A stretch of 64,000 nt of DNA from Effrenium voratum (GCA_963377175.1 CAUJNA010001524.1:721092-785091), one strand, 5' to 3'; counted from the first letter of the stretch, positions 30,390 through 41,280 are shown. Notes: generated from the sequence alone by a model not told the origin. Made by a program: numbers and translations.

Positions 30390-32415
30390 CGATCGGTGCG
30401 ATAGGTAATCTGAATCCCGGATCTAAGTAGAAATTCTGGTTGATCCCTTTTGGTGGTTGGATTCAGACCGCTTTCGGAGGGGTTTCCACCCCGTGGGACG
30501 GGTTCTACTTAGATCCTGGGTCAACATTAGGGAATCACCGAGTCGAGTGGGTTGAATGAACCGGTTTTGGTTGGACTCAACTCGGGGATGGCTCATAGGA
30601 GACGGTTTATAGAGCAACCATCTACCTGGCTGCTGCGATAGGCCGATAGGCAGGGAACGAAAAAGACCCCAAGCAGAACCATCCAACCGGTGGCTTCCTG
30701 CTCAGGGGATCACTTCCAGTTCATTTCCCAATCAGAAGGGAATGACCTTCTCGGGTCTTGGCAGTCTGGGAATGCACCGTCTGCAGGGATTCCCTTGAAG
30801 CAAACCGGGGCTCTCCGTTTTCCGGTTTTCCGACCTCAAAGGCTTCTCAATTTGTGGGTTAAAAAACCGGAAACCAACCAGACCAACCAAAGACCACTAG
30901 ACACCTGTCTGAGCCGGAGGTGCGAAACCACTCAGCTTAGCTACTGTGCTGTCCGTTTTCGGCTCCGCGAAAAGTGACTCACCCTTCGTGGGCTAAATGG
31001 AAATCCAACCACTAAAAAGCTAAAAAGCTGAAAAGCTGAAGGAACCCATGGCTTCGACCAGCCAAGTCTACACTGGGCGGTTTCCCGGACCTGCGGGTGG
31101 TTGTCTCAGACCCTTGGGACTGGGGATTTCCTGGGTGCCCTTCAAGCCAATCTCCGAAAAAGTAACCAGACGCACCCAAGAGTTGGGCGCTGCTGTGGCT
31201 TTTCTGTCTTTTTCTAAGCGTACCCCTTGTCCAGGCCCGCACAACAAAGACCACAATTTTGAGCCGCCCCCCCAAACTTGAGACATATCGTTTGGGTACT
31301 GGTACTGGCCTCATTGTTGTACCATCAAAGTCAACCCCCCCATAGTAGCGCTCTTTTGTTGGACAAACCTCATGTGTGTCACAAAGGAGCCTTCATCATG
31401 AGTATTCGCTCGGGCATAACCCAAGGCGAGCTTGCTATAATTTGCACAGGCCGAACACAAGAAACTACCGTATTTACAAGCATGCTCCATGAATATCAGG
31501 CAATTCGGTTCAAGTGGTTCTTGCAATCTCCCATTCAAACAACTTCCAACCACTTGGGGCTCTTACGGCAGAAATGGCATGAATGACAAACTCACCTGCC
31601 CAAAAGACCTGGAAATAAAAGGTTAACCTTTTGGGATCTTACTAAACATGGGCAAGTGAGCAAACTGTTGGAACCTTGACTCAAATTGGGCTTCCCATTC
31701 TCCGGCAGGAATGCCTCAGGAAGCATGTGGAGTTGGCTCGCAAACCGATCCGAGCTCGACCTTTCTCGTTGGCCCGTCCCTGGTTTTGCCAGCTTCTCGA
31801 GGTCCGTCCCGGACAAATTGAATCAAATCGTGCGTCCGATTTAGTCAAATTTTACAAGCTAGTTAATTGTTGGAGGAGCCCAGGGTTAAATTGCTTGAGC
31901 CCAAGTACACACTGGGCCAAATAACCATTTTGGAGCCCAGTTATTCCAACTCGCCGCTGAAAACGTGACCCCCATTCGCTCGCCTCGCGGCAGGTCTGAG
32001 GCGCATTGGCCCCGTGCACCCGCAATGAAGTTTCCAGGCCGATGCCTACAGCACCGAACAAAAAAGAACCCATGCCATTGTTTCTGGCGAACTTTGGGAT
32101 ATTGAAGTTGTTTCTTTCTCGTCTTCTGTTGGATTCTATAAAACAAAAACCCAAACCATTGGGAGATTGAAGCTCTGTTCAATCACTGTTTACTTGATGA
32201 AATTTGTGGGACCCTCCATTCAAGGAGAATATCCCGTTTACATTCTGAAATCTAGGACCCAGGGGTCAGGACGCCCCATTCTAGAGTTGGCTGTGCCGCA
32301 TTTGCTCGCACGCAAATGACCCCACAAGGTTTGAGGAACAGAGCCCTCTCCCCCAAAAGGGTCACGTACCCCGAAACAATGAATGAGTTGGCAACTTCCA
32401 CCCAAGAACAAATGG
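30390..32415. other. Mostly non-coding; one weak island
   Basis: I see element fragments and a GC-rich island at 31,965-32,045 whose minus frame reads GLETSLRVHGANAPQTCREA without convincing splice edges. Nothing else supportable. Confidence 0.4.
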
Positions 32416-32417
32416 AT

Positions 32418-32515
32418 ACCTGGAGTCTCCATGACCCTTACAAAATGGGTCAATGACCAACCATTATTTTGGGTAATGACCAACCATTTTTTTACGGGTC
32501 AGAAGGAGACTCCAG
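32418..32515. mobile_element. Family K element, copy 3
   Basis: Complete, with both 13-bp inverted ends. Confidence 0.9.
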
Positions 32516-32724
32516 GTACGAATAGATCCAATGGGTTTATCTATACCCGGCTCATCGACTCAAAGGGGTCAGCGGCGAGGCCTGGCCCCAGCTCACATTC
32601 TCTCGCTGGTTCCATCGGCAGGGAACGAGAAACGGAACGAGCCCTATAAACCATTTTCGAGTTGGTTTCCTTGAAGGGAATCGCCAACACCAGTTCATTC
32701 CCAACACCCGGAAGGTCAGCTAAA

Positions 32725-32849
32725 CTTCCATTTGGTTAAGACCCCTGGAAAACAAAAATCAAAAAAACATATTTCCAGTAGTGATAGATTCCTTTTAAAA
32801 CCTACAAGGGAACATCAACAAAAAAATAATAAATCTTAAGCAATGGAAG
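32725..32849. mobile_element. Family G element, copy 2
   Basis: Both ends are present (CTTCCATTTGGTTAAG, AAGCAATGGAAG). Confidence 0.88.
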
Positions 32850-33659
32850 TAAAGGCAACCCAGCCAAGCCTCACACAGAGACGAGCACAACATCTCGAGC
32901 CATGGCGCTGTATTTTTTATATTTTTTTTCAGGTGTCCAACAGCTCCATTACAAAGAGTCCCTAGCACATGGGCGCGACTGCGCTTCAAGGGGGAACCCC
33001 AAGAAGATGTGGTTTTCAGCTTGGTTGTTCTTTGTAACCCCAAAAAGAGTAGGTTCAAACAACGGACACGCCCGTGGGCTGAGAAACCTGGGGATTTCGC
33101 GGCTTTCTCCGGGATGTTTTCGACCGAAGGACATCTTCGGGCCCTAGACCTCGACGCGGACGTGAACCAAAAACCATCCAAAACAGGGTAGACCTACCGA
33201 CCTACCCCACAGGATCTGGGTTCACCAACCAAGAAATGAACCACACGGAGAGCCCAATCATCATGGGTGTGGGCCGTCAGCCAAGAGTCTTGAGGAAGTT
33301 AGGCGGCAGTCCGGTCTTGGCTAATATCAAAAGGAACACTTGTTTTTTGCTTAAAACGCAAATAGAAACCCTTCCAAAAGATTCCACGTGGCTTTGGGAA
33401 TCCGTCCTTGTTTGGGACGCTTTTTGGTGCTTTTGAAGGGAAGCCAAGGGGAACACCGAAGCCCAGGTTGCGGACATCGCATTTCATCAAGACACGCCCG
33501 AATTGTCAGACAGTGGATCAGGATTCAAATTAGCCAAAAGGGGTCTCAACCCGTTTTTTGTTTTGTTTTTTTTGTTTCTCCTTTGATTATGATTTGAGTT
33601 GCTCAACGTATCCTGCAGCTCCTTTCAATTTTTTGGCCCCCTGCTGTACAGTCGCCCAC

Positions 33660-33717
33660 TCTCTTCCCACGTGCTTTCTGCGGCTATGGCGCGGAACGCC
33701 ATGTGCAGCTCGAAAAC
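33660..33717 (-). CDS. Exon, possible continuation of a SHAW/TIR-like domain
   Basis: Encodes VFELHMAFRAIAAESTWEE after TTGCTCAG|GT. In algal SHAW-type TIR-like domains a WC(V/L)(F/Y)E motif follows the SHAW motif at some distance; VFEL at an exon start would fit if the previous exon ended with the WC pair. That exon was not found, so the link to the 38.5 kb exon is inference. Donor uncertain. Confidence 0.58.
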
Positions 33718-33835
33718 CTGAGCAAACTTAGGACGCCGACGAGGCACACAGACAGGGCCCAGCACCCTCCAACGAACCGCGGCCGTTTCGCATCTTCAAC
33801 CCTTGACTTCGGAATTGGAAGATGAGAGGAGGCAG

Positions 33836-33942
33836 TCATAGGTGGCCTTTTGTGAAAAGTCGATGGCCGTCTTAAATGGAACAACCCCCATCTAAACCAG
33901 GGCCCTCTATTTGTTAAGCAAACAAACCAAAAAGGACACCTA
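33836..33942. mobile_element. Family L element
   Basis: Inverted ends CATAGGTGGCCTTTTGTG and CAAAAAGGACACCTAT. The same tip occurs at the donor of RCC1 exon 9 (50,675-50,690), where it supplies AG|GTGTCC. Confidence 0.65.
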
Positions 33943-33962
33943 TTGGCGGATGGCAACAGCCC

Positions 33963-34211
33963 ATGGCCCCTGTGCCTTCGTTCATTTGCTGCTTGGATGA
34001 AGTGGCTCCAGCCGTTGTCACTGCAAAGCTTACCCCTCGCGGCAAACAATTCCGAGTCACTAGCAAGACAAATCCATTTCGAGTGCACCACTTTGCTCTG
34101 CCCAAGAGTGGCCTTTGCCTGGTTCGCATGTTTTTGTGGGAATTGATGGGCCTACCAGAAAACACATCCCCTCCTCTGCACCAATTTGTGGTGACCAAAG
34201 TCCTCTCTTAG
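33963..34211 (+). CDS. Intronless ORF, unknown protein
   Basis: Eighty-two codons: VVTAKLTPRGKQFRVTSKT, FALPKSGLCLVRMFLWELMG. The stop is followed at once by a partial family H element. Good composition, no domain recognised. Confidence 0.33.
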   Translation: MAPVPSFICCLDEVAPAVVTAKLTPRGKQFRVTSKTNPFRVHHFALPKSGLCLVRMFLWELMGLPENTSPPLHQFVVTKVLS

Positions 34212-34402
34212 CCTTCAGCTACCCAGGTCTTGATTGTGGCTCCTTGCTACCTGCAGCCAAGCAACGCACCAAAGGCGCCGGTAGACATCACTCCTGCCGA
34301 GAAAGGCCGCGGAAAACAACAAACAACGTAACTTATCAAAACCCCGGCTGGTAACCCAAGCGCAAAAAGGTCAAAGCCGGACCTTGAGACCAAGGTCCGA
34401 GC

Positions 34403-34800
34403 CTATTCAAAACCCCGTCTTGCAGGTCTTGGTTGATGTTGGAAGGGGAGCAACAATTCAACTTTAGCAGTTAAGTGGGGATTTCCCACTAAACCGCAAT
34501 AAGCAAAAATGTAAAATGTTTCCCAACAATAGTCATGAGGTCGTCTCGTGGCTTTGTTTTGACCGTCCCGAAAAATCCCCAGCTCCCGCGGGCTCTCCTT
34601 GGATTTCGCACCAATAGAACCTGGGCTGTGAACGAGGCGATGCGGCGAAGGGCACTCCATATTGGGGTTGCCAGAGCGGCGCATGTGGGTTGACCAATTT
34701 GACCTTACCACTGTCGACACTTGCCTGACGTCAGGTTGTTGCATGTTGTTGGTGGCTTGGACCCGGGACCACGGCATGGTGACTTTGGGGATGAGCATGT
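34403..34800 (-). CDS. Intronless ORF, downstream half of a possible two-frame remnant
   Basis: Open for about 131 codons: MLIPKVTMPWSRVQATNNMQ, WSTHMRRSGNPNMECPSPHR. Its last third is in element-like DNA. The ORF just upstream (34,816-35,007) is also minus and in another frame, so the pair may be one frameshifted gene copy. Unknown function. Confidence 0.33.
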
Positions 34801-34815
34801 GAACTCACTTGAAAT

Positions 34816-35007
34816 TCAAACTCGTGAAGCACCAATGCCAGGCACCCTGATGCTGTCCATGTCCATGTTTGGCCTCATATGATCGAAGTCCGCGAAGTGA
34901 TTCAGCGGAAACAACCCCCATCCAAGGGTTTTGAGCTTCTCTCTGTAGGATTCCAACCTCTGCCCGAACCCCCAATTGCCTCCAAAGACCCTGATAAGCA
35001 CTGCCAT
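34816..35007 (-). CDS. ORF, upstream half of a possible two-frame remnant
   Basis: Sixty-three codons with natural composition: FGQRLESYREKLKTLGWGL, FPLNHFADFDHMRPNMDMD. It stops about 18 bp before the next minus ORF. A GTGAGT near 34,806 could instead be a donor. No family recognised. Confidence 0.38.
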   Translation of the reverse strand: MAVLIRVFGGNWGFGQRLESYREKLKTLGWGLFPLNHFADFDHMRPNMDMDSIRVPGIGASRV

Positions 35008-35149
35008 GTTTCAGGCGAAAACAACAGAACCGTTATCCAACAACCGTGACCTAACCTGATCCACAATTCCCCTCCAAGAGTGGGTCTTCCCCACTAAACC
35101 CGGGGAAACAATACCTTCAAAAAATATATATGGTGCGTGGAGTTTTTTG

Positions 35150-35320
35150 GTGGCGGTCCATTTTCCCGGAGACGCCAAGGGCCCCGCCGACTGAGCGCCG
35201 ACTCCTTCGCCGAGCGCCGAGGTCGGACGTCCGAGGCGCGCTGGTGGCGCGCTTCAGCGCCTCCACCCAGGGGGCCGAGGCCGCGGAGCCGCGGCGCACG
35301 GGGCCGTCCACCGAGAGCGC
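35150..35320 (-). CDS. GC-rich exon, unknown protein
   Basis: After CGTGAG|GC it reads ALSVDGPVRRGSAASAPWVE, then ALKRATSAPRTSDL, and becomes arginine/serine-rich. About 70% GC, far above the flanks. Preceded on this strand by about 90 nt of almost pure C/T (35,342-35,430), which suits a 3' splice site. A GC donor after PWVE would shorten it to 20 codons; the true end is unclear. Confidence 0.6.
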
Positions 35321-35341
35321 CTCACGAGGCTCCACTAAAAC

Positions 35342-35430
35342 CCGGGGGGTGGGGGGGGAGGGGTGAGTGGGGGGTGGTCGGCGGGGTGCGAGGGTGGGTG
35401 GGGTGGAGGGAGGGGGGGTAAGGGCGGGGT
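35342..35430. repeat. G-rich tract (C/T tract on the minus strand)
   Basis: Almost unbroken runs of G with T/A spacers on plus. On minus it is a polypyrimidine tract directly before the 35.2 kb exon. The plus strand could form G-quadruplexes. Confidence 0.7.
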
Positions 35431-35721
35431 GGGTGGTCCAAAAATCCTTTTGTGTTAAAAGGGTCCTTCTTTTTTTGACAATCCCGCGATTGGACGAGGT
35501 CCGATTCTCGAACCACCTAAGAAACGATATGGTTCAAACCATTGTTTGTTGGAATTCGTTCATCAGCAGGATTTGGTTATTGTCTTTGTTCATCATGGCA
35601 AAGATATACAATGGTCCCAAGTCGACCCACTTCTAAACTTTGCTGTCTCATACCCCCGGATCGGCGGGCCCGCTATAACATTGGCAGATGAATGCTTCCC
35701 ACATTGGTCTAGGGTTCATGC

Positions 35722-35862
35722 GGCTATGGGTCAAATCCCGGCTATGGGTCCAAATCCTGTACCCCCAGTGAACATCCCAATCCCCACTAAAATAGGTTCT
35801 AAAATGGGTGGTGCACCTAACCCAAAATGGGATTGCATAGGTGTTGACCCACGGCCATTCCG
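35722..35862. mobile_element. Family J element, copy 2
   Basis: Both halves are present with a short tandem GGCTATGGGTC at the left. Confidence 0.78.
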
Positions 35863-35937
35863 CTGCATGTTCAGCCAACGTGCTTTTCAATAGCCAGCTT
35901 TTTCCCTCTAGGTCTGTATCACGAAACATCCAGGAGC

Positions 35938-36126
35938 TCACTTCCCTAGCGCATGGGCCAAACAAGGTCCAAACCTTTTCTTTGCCACTAACATGGGCTG
36001 TCCTCAGATCCCCGGGTTAAATGCAAATCTCCACTAAACACTAAAAGGCTACAAAGCTAAGCTGGGAGCTTCCAAGTAACATGGTATTCCGCAAAAAGTT
36101 TTACGTCCTGGAACTCAGGGAGTGAG
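35938..36126. mobile_element. Family D element, copy 9, interrupted by family F
   Basis: The left end GCTCACTTCC at 35,938 and right end CTCAGGGAGTGAG at 36,126 flank an inserted family F segment starting near 36,000. Shows relative age: D before F. Confidence 0.7.
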
Positions 36127-36439
36127 GCAAACATTGGCGAAGTTGCCCTTAACTTATATATTTTAGTTTGAACGCCAAAGACAGATCGCTTGAAACAAAT
36201 CAAACAGGGAGTATCCGCTTGTCCTGGCATTGCTGTTGCAAAACCAAAAGGGGATCCAGACATGTAGGAAACACCCACACATCATGCAAGTCAACAACTT
36301 ACCGAAGTAGGGGATTGAAAGAAGGAAGAACCAATTATTGCAGTGACTCACGCCAGTACTATGTCCTTACACAGCCCCGATCAGTAGCTCCGAAGCCCTT
36401 CCAACCACCAGAAAGATGAAAAAGCGTCAAACCAAACCA

Positions 36440-36602
36440 AACCAAACCATTCACTTGAACGAGTGGATTGCCCGAAAAAGAAATCGAACAACTTTTCAGT
36501 TCCCACCAAAATGGTCCAACCCACTTCCTGAGTGGATTGCCAGGAAAACAGTCTAAACCTTTTAGTTACAACCAAAATGGCAACCAACCCCACGGAGTGA
36601 CG
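36440..36602. mobile_element. Family D element, copy 3 (two left ends in tandem)
   Basis: GAGTGGATTGCC occurs twice (near 36,458 and 36,530), as if one copy inserted into another or a left half duplicated. Confidence 0.65.
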
Positions 36603-36635
36603 ATCAAAGTGACTAGAGCTCCAAGTCAACAAGCT

Positions 36636-36696
36636 TTGAGACCCGCGCCAGGAAGGCCATCCAAAGGCTGGGCGGCGAGGGTCGAGCTTCGAAGAC
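36636..36696 (-). CDS. Possible exon, unknown
   Basis: After CTGGCCAG|GT it reads VFEARPSPPSLWMAFLARVS. The plus strand is also open with GC-rich codons (TRARKAIQRLGGEG), so strand rests on the neighbours and on the AG|GT acceptor. No donor chosen with confidence. Confidence 0.38.
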
Positions 36697-37197
36697 CTGG
36701 CCAGGGAGTCGGCCCAAGTTGGTGGGAACTCTGCAAACTGACCCGAAAAAGGGCATCTACCCTAGCCTCTCAGGTAGTTTGACCGTTTGGCAAAAACGTG
36801 CTGCGAGGCACCCGAAACAGCAAATTGGCATCTACTGTATACTCACAGGTGGTTTCACCATCACTCAAGTCATTTCACTGTCCGGGAAGATGTGCTGTGA
36901 GGCGAGGAGTGGTGCGGTGTGTGGTGGGGGGTTGGGTTGCGCTGCGTCGTGCTAACTCAACAAAATACGCATGGAGGGATCCAACTCGTTGTGTCAGATT
37001 GCCATGACTGCATGGGGAGGTTGCCATGAAACATGCTATCTGTGAACACCCAGCAAACATCGCAACCCAAACTCATGCAGGGTCAAGACAATCAACTTGT
37101 GATTGTAAACCAAATGACAATGCATGCATATGCATGATCATGCATGGCAAGACCACCTCCACATGATTAAGGCCATCATGTTTACCGTCATCATATT

Positions 37198-37664
37198 TCA
37201 CACTCCTCCCCTCCCGTCTGCTTCCCATGCCATCATACCTCCACTGACGACCCCCATAACGACTTGCTTTGACTGCTTTCGAGTCGGGTGTTGCCTCCTT
37301 GGCACGTGAAGTGTCGTCTCTCGGACCGCCTTCACATGAATATTGAACACTTCTGCGGTGGAGATGCATCTCAGCATATCATGGGCTTCATCGTCTTGGT
37401 ACCACAGTCTGAAATGCATGTTTGATGTGTCCGTCCATTCACCCATAGGCTCTGCCTGTGCAAGTTCAATCGACAAACGTTTGTCGGGTGCATGTTTCGC
37501 GGAAACTGATACTGCAGTCTGACCAAACTCTGCCCAGCTCTTTGGAAACAGCCGACACCCTGATACTTTTTCCCCATGAAACCCAACATGTATTTGCTTG
37601 TTTGATGACCCTTTGGTGAGCATCATAAATGCATGGTGGATTTTATATCCACCGTCCACTTCTC
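37198..37664 (-). CDS. Longest clean intronless ORF, unknown protein
   Basis: About 154 codons without repeats: HVGFHGEKVSGCRLFPKSW, SIELAQAEPMGEWTDTSNMH, FRLWYQDDEAHDMLRCISTA. The residue mix is fully protein-like and the stretch contains no element copies. A second frame just upstream (FVEAFEKWTVDI) suggests a frameshift at the 5' side. I recognise no family. It may be a retroposed cDNA or a single-exon gene. Confidence 0.5.
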
Positions 37665-38082
37665 AAAGGCTTCCACGAAAAACAAACATATTGCATGTTT
37701 ATATGTAGGTATGTATGTCATTGTCAAAAAATGCTATACCCTCCATTGGTCTCCCCTACCCCAAGCCTAGGTGAACAGCCTGGTCTTGATTCCCAGACCA
37801 AACCACACGGTCTCAAAACAGGGCAACGCCTCAAAATGGGCGGTGAATCTCTGGTAGTCACCCTTTTTCTTCTTGGGTGATAGACGGCGGTCTAAACAAA
37901 GTAGTATTGGTTTGCTCCTGGAAAAAGTCCATATGCATATACAAAAGGCTACCCTCCAGCTGGCTTCCTCTGAATCGTTTCCTCCAAATGGCTTCCTCCA
38001 AATGGCTTGCTCCAAATCGTTTCCTCCAAATCGCTTCAACTCTTGGCTTCCTCTTGAACCCCTCAAAAAAAAATACCAAAGT

Positions 38083-38223
38083 CTAGGGGCTGATTCCTTG
38101 CCCATTCTTTTCAACCATCGTTCTTTTCAATAACTGTTTTTTTTTTTTTTTTTTATAACGTTTTTCCCTGGATTTCCGGAGGTTTTCTGGAAAGATTCGG
38201 ATCCCTGGATTCAGAATGGGGAA
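38083..38223. mobile_element. Family E element, copy 4
   Basis: Forward copy with a T-run in the middle; the left arm of an inverted pair with copy 5. Confidence 0.88.
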
Positions 38224-38227
38224 TGTA

Positions 38228-38362
38228 GGTGTACTTGCCCCATTCCGAATCCAGGCATCCGAATCTTTCTACAAAACCACCCCAAACCCTGGGGAAGCAG
38301 ATCCGGTTCTTGAACAAAGAACCATGGGTTCAAAAGGAATGGACAAGGAATCAGCACCTAGA
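38228..38362. mobile_element. Family E element, copy 5 (inverted)
   Basis: Reverse copy directly beside copy 4, making a palindrome of about 280 bp centred near 38,225. Confidence 0.88.
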
Positions 38363-38503
38363 ACGTGTTCTTTTTCTTAAAAAAAAAAAAAAAAAAAACA
38401 TGGGGAACCAACAGCCCCTAGAGGGAAGCTATCCTTAGACAAAAGAGAAACACGGGAGCCCTTCGGCCCTCCCGTGGCCCGCTCCATCCGCTCGCTCGTC
38501 CGC

Positions 38504-38573
38504 CTCCAGCACGGCCTGCGTGAAGTCGGCGAAGCCGCCGCCCCAGGCGTGGGAGATGAAGGCCTCGCCCAGC
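38504..38573 (-). CDS. Exon with SHAW motif (TIR-like 'SHAW' domain)
   Basis: Encodes LGEAFISHAWGGGFADFTQA, then VLE, between CATGGAG|GC and CTGGAG|GC (both AGGC). The F-I-S-H-A-W-G-x-x-F-x-x-F pattern is typical of a SHAW-type, TIR-like domain that I recall as abundant in dinoflagellate and other algal proteins. The rest of the domain must lie in further exons to the left; VFEL at 33.7 kb is a candidate. Frame beyond the donor stays open (ADERADGAGHG). Confidence 0.72.
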
Positions 38574-38684
38574 CTCCATGGGAAGGACCCATCCTCTCAT
38601 TTGAGTCACCCATCCTCCCATGTGGGTCATAGGGAACCCAAAATCGAAGTCTATGGAAACAAGGACAAACACTTGCGCAACCCC

Positions 38685-38838
38685 ATTTGAGTCACTTGCT
38701 CAAAACCCGGTACAAAAATTCGGTGAACCCAGAACCATGCTTCATGAATTAGAAAGGCGGATATCCGCAACTATTTCTGGCTGGGACTACCCCTTACTAA
38801 CCTTCATCTACCCAGGTTTTGATTGTGGCTCATTTGGC
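38685..38838. mobile_element. Family H element, copy 6
   Basis: Full-length with both tips. Confidence 0.85.
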
Positions 38839-38868
38839 TAAGACCCCCCGACAAAGTTTCCAACATAT

Positions 38869-38996
38869 GGCCATGGGTCAAAAGCCAAATCGTACCCCCA
38901 GTGAACATCAACCAATCCAACCACTAAAAAAAGGTTCTAAAATGGGTGGTGCACCTACCCCAAAATGCTACCATTGGTTTTGACCCACAGCCATAT
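38869..38996. mobile_element. Family J element, copy 3
   Basis: Both inverted ends intact; inserted in a family G copy. Confidence 0.9.
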
Positions 38997-38999
38997 GTC

Positions 39000-39066
39000 C
39001 AGTAGTGATAAAATCCGTTTTACAACCAACAAGGGAAAATAAACTATGTTCTTAAGCAAATGGAAG
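39000..39066. mobile_element. Family G element, copy 3 (right half, cut by family J)
   Basis: Begins at TGTCCAGTAGTGAT directly after the end of family J copy 3, so J probably inserted into G at a TATG. Confidence 0.75.
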
Positions 39067-39587
39067 TAAAGGCAATCGGCTTGATTGCTGCAACGACCCC
39101 CATGCAAAAAGTTCATTTTTTTGGGGGTTAGTGGAAAAACAAACTTGATTTCAACCAAAAGGTGAAAGTCTAAAGATCCAACCCAATAGCAGTCAAGGAA
39201 GGGACCCATCTTAGGGCTGGCAAAGGGACCAGTCGAGGTTGTAGGGATATTTGTTCTTTCCAAACGTAGCTTTTGAGCGTAGCTTTTGTGCGTACGGACC
39301 CCAAATGAAAGCAATTATCGCGGGAGGGTTGGGATATGCTGGAAAGGCATGTTGGAGGGCTCTTGGAAAACGGCAGGAAACCAGCCCGTCTAGGTCTTAG
39401 GGATACAATACGCGTTTGATACAAACCATGGCGATGTCTTGGGTTCCAAGACTTCAGTGATGACCCAGCACTGGTGCTGTGCGTACAAAATCCCCAGAAT
39501 ATGAAGGTACAGGAAAAAGTCACAAGGAAAGTCGACTTGGGATGGCTTCCAGAGCCACGAGGAGGTAACCAGTTGTAATGACTCAAT

Positions 39588-39690
39588 TTCTTATCATATT
39601 ATTATCATATTATTATCATATTATTTTCATAGCTTATTTTATTATATTATATTTCTTTTTATTTCTTTTATTTTGGATTATTATTGTTGG
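39588..39690. repeat. AT-rich TATTATCATAT repeats
   Basis: ATATTATTATCATATTATTA-type units; the most AT-rich stretch of the window. No gene seen. Confidence 0.7.
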
Positions 39691-39952
39691 TCATTACATT
39701 CCTATTCCTTTCATGCATTCCTACAATTGGGACCGAAGGGAGGAGATAGTGCCCAAAAGATAAGTTCCTGATGAAGAAGATAGAATGGGAAAGGTGCTTA
39801 CAGCCGTGGCAAATATCTTCCCTTGTACACACTGAGTTGAGTCTTCCGGCCCTCCAAAAAGACCTGGGCTGCTTCTGTTTTTTTTGCGGCCAAGGACAAT
39901 TTCAGACCTTTCAAAGCAAAACAAACACCGAAGGGTCTGGGGATATGGGATA

Positions 39953-40060
39953 CTCACTTCCGATCGAGTGGATTGGCCAGACAACGTCTAAACTTGCTGC
40001 TTGCCACTAGAATGGTCCAACACCAACAAGTGACGAAAGTCCATGAACTCAGGAAGTGAG
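39953..40060. mobile_element. Family D element, copy 4
   Basis: Both ends are present; followed within 10 bp by family C copy 4. Confidence 0.88.
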
Positions 40061-40070
40061 GATAGCCTAC

Positions 40071-40170
40071 GTCCTCCAGTAGAGAGCTTAGAATAAGGGT
40101 ACCCTTTTTGCCGTAGTCTATTCTAGTAAACCAAAAAAGTTGGTAAAAAGGGCAGTACTGGGGGACCCAG
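40071..40170. mobile_element. Family C element, copy 4
   Basis: Abuts family D copy 4 on the left; right end GGGGGACCCAG. Confidence 0.85.
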
Positions 40171-40387
40171 TAGCTCTCAATTGCGCCAAGCAGCAAAGGG
40201 TTGCCCTTGTTGAGAATCCGCGCGTAGCCGCTGTTTCGATGTCCCGCAGTTGCCTCAGGGCGCAACGCCTCTGGCCGAGTCAAGAGGTGCTGTCTCCAGG
40301 ATGCCAAGCTGGCCGTTCATGGTTGATTTTAGAGAGACACCCCAAAACACTATCTAGAAAATGGGGAGGTATTTTGCTTCGGTCGAT

Positions 40388-40501
40388 GTTTTGTTGCCCG
40401 CGAGAAACACGGGTTCGGGCTTCAAGTGTCTGGGGCCGCGACCGGGCGCACAACTTGATCCACCACTTCGCCTCGGTGCGTTTTTCAAGGCCGACAGAAG
40501 T
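40388..40501 (-). CDS. Exon abutting a family E element, unknown protein
   Basis: Reads TSVGLEKRTEAKWWIKLCAR, then SRPQTLEARTRVSRG. The frame has an in-frame TAG immediately upstream, at the exact end of family E copy 6 (CCCCTAG|AC), so the element terminus would provide the acceptor. The plus strand is also open. Donor not identified. Confidence 0.5.
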
Positions 40502-40643
40502 CTAGGGGCTGATTCCTTGCCCATTCTTTTCAACCATCGTTCTTTTCAATAACCGTTTTTCCGTTTTCCCTGGGTTTCAAAGGAGGTTTTCTAGAAAGAT
40601 TCGGATCCCTGGACAGAACGGGCAAGGTACCCCAAGAACGGAT
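40502..40643. mobile_element. Family E element, copy 6
   Basis: Nearly identical to copy 4 over its first 55 bp, so probably a recent relative. Its TCTAGGGG tip adjoins the 40.4 kb exon and would give that exon its acceptor. Confidence 0.88.
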
Positions 40644-41280
40644 TGATCCCTGCGTTTTTCTTCTCGGCTTCCACTCCCACTTGACACATGGAACCTGAGG
40701 CTCGGGGCTTTTCCGGTCCCTTTCGAAGAAAAACCTGGTCTTCCGGGACTCCAGTTGGAGAGGTTCCATGTGAATTGCTGGCAGGGTAGCAAGAAGAAGC
40801 TTGGGGTATGGCAAATGGCTGTGGCTCACAAAACGGGTCACCCCAAAACGGCTTGGTAAATAGAACCAATGACGATTTTGACCCATACCCAAATGTATCT
40901 GGGCCATGGGGTGAAACCGGAAGTATGCCAAGTACCCTAAGGAACCTGCTGCTCGTGAACCAGAGAGGCAAATAGTATGCCAGTCAAACAAATGGATTCC
41001 GAATTGAAAAGTAGAAAGATGGATTCTCAAGAAAGGAAGCCCTCGCGGCCCCCGGAGAGCACCAGACCACCAGAGCACCAGACCACCAAAAGGTTCATTT
41101 CGAGCCCTTCGGTCAGAACTTCCTTCACCAAATTTATCACTTGAAGTTTGGTCACTTCTTTTAACTGAAACCTGGCAATCAGCTCCGGCCTTCCAGTGAA
41201 ACGGAAGGCTGCGCACCACGTGCGGATCTTGAAAAAGCTTCGGATTTCGGGCGTTCAAGGGAAACTGCAGGAATACCACC

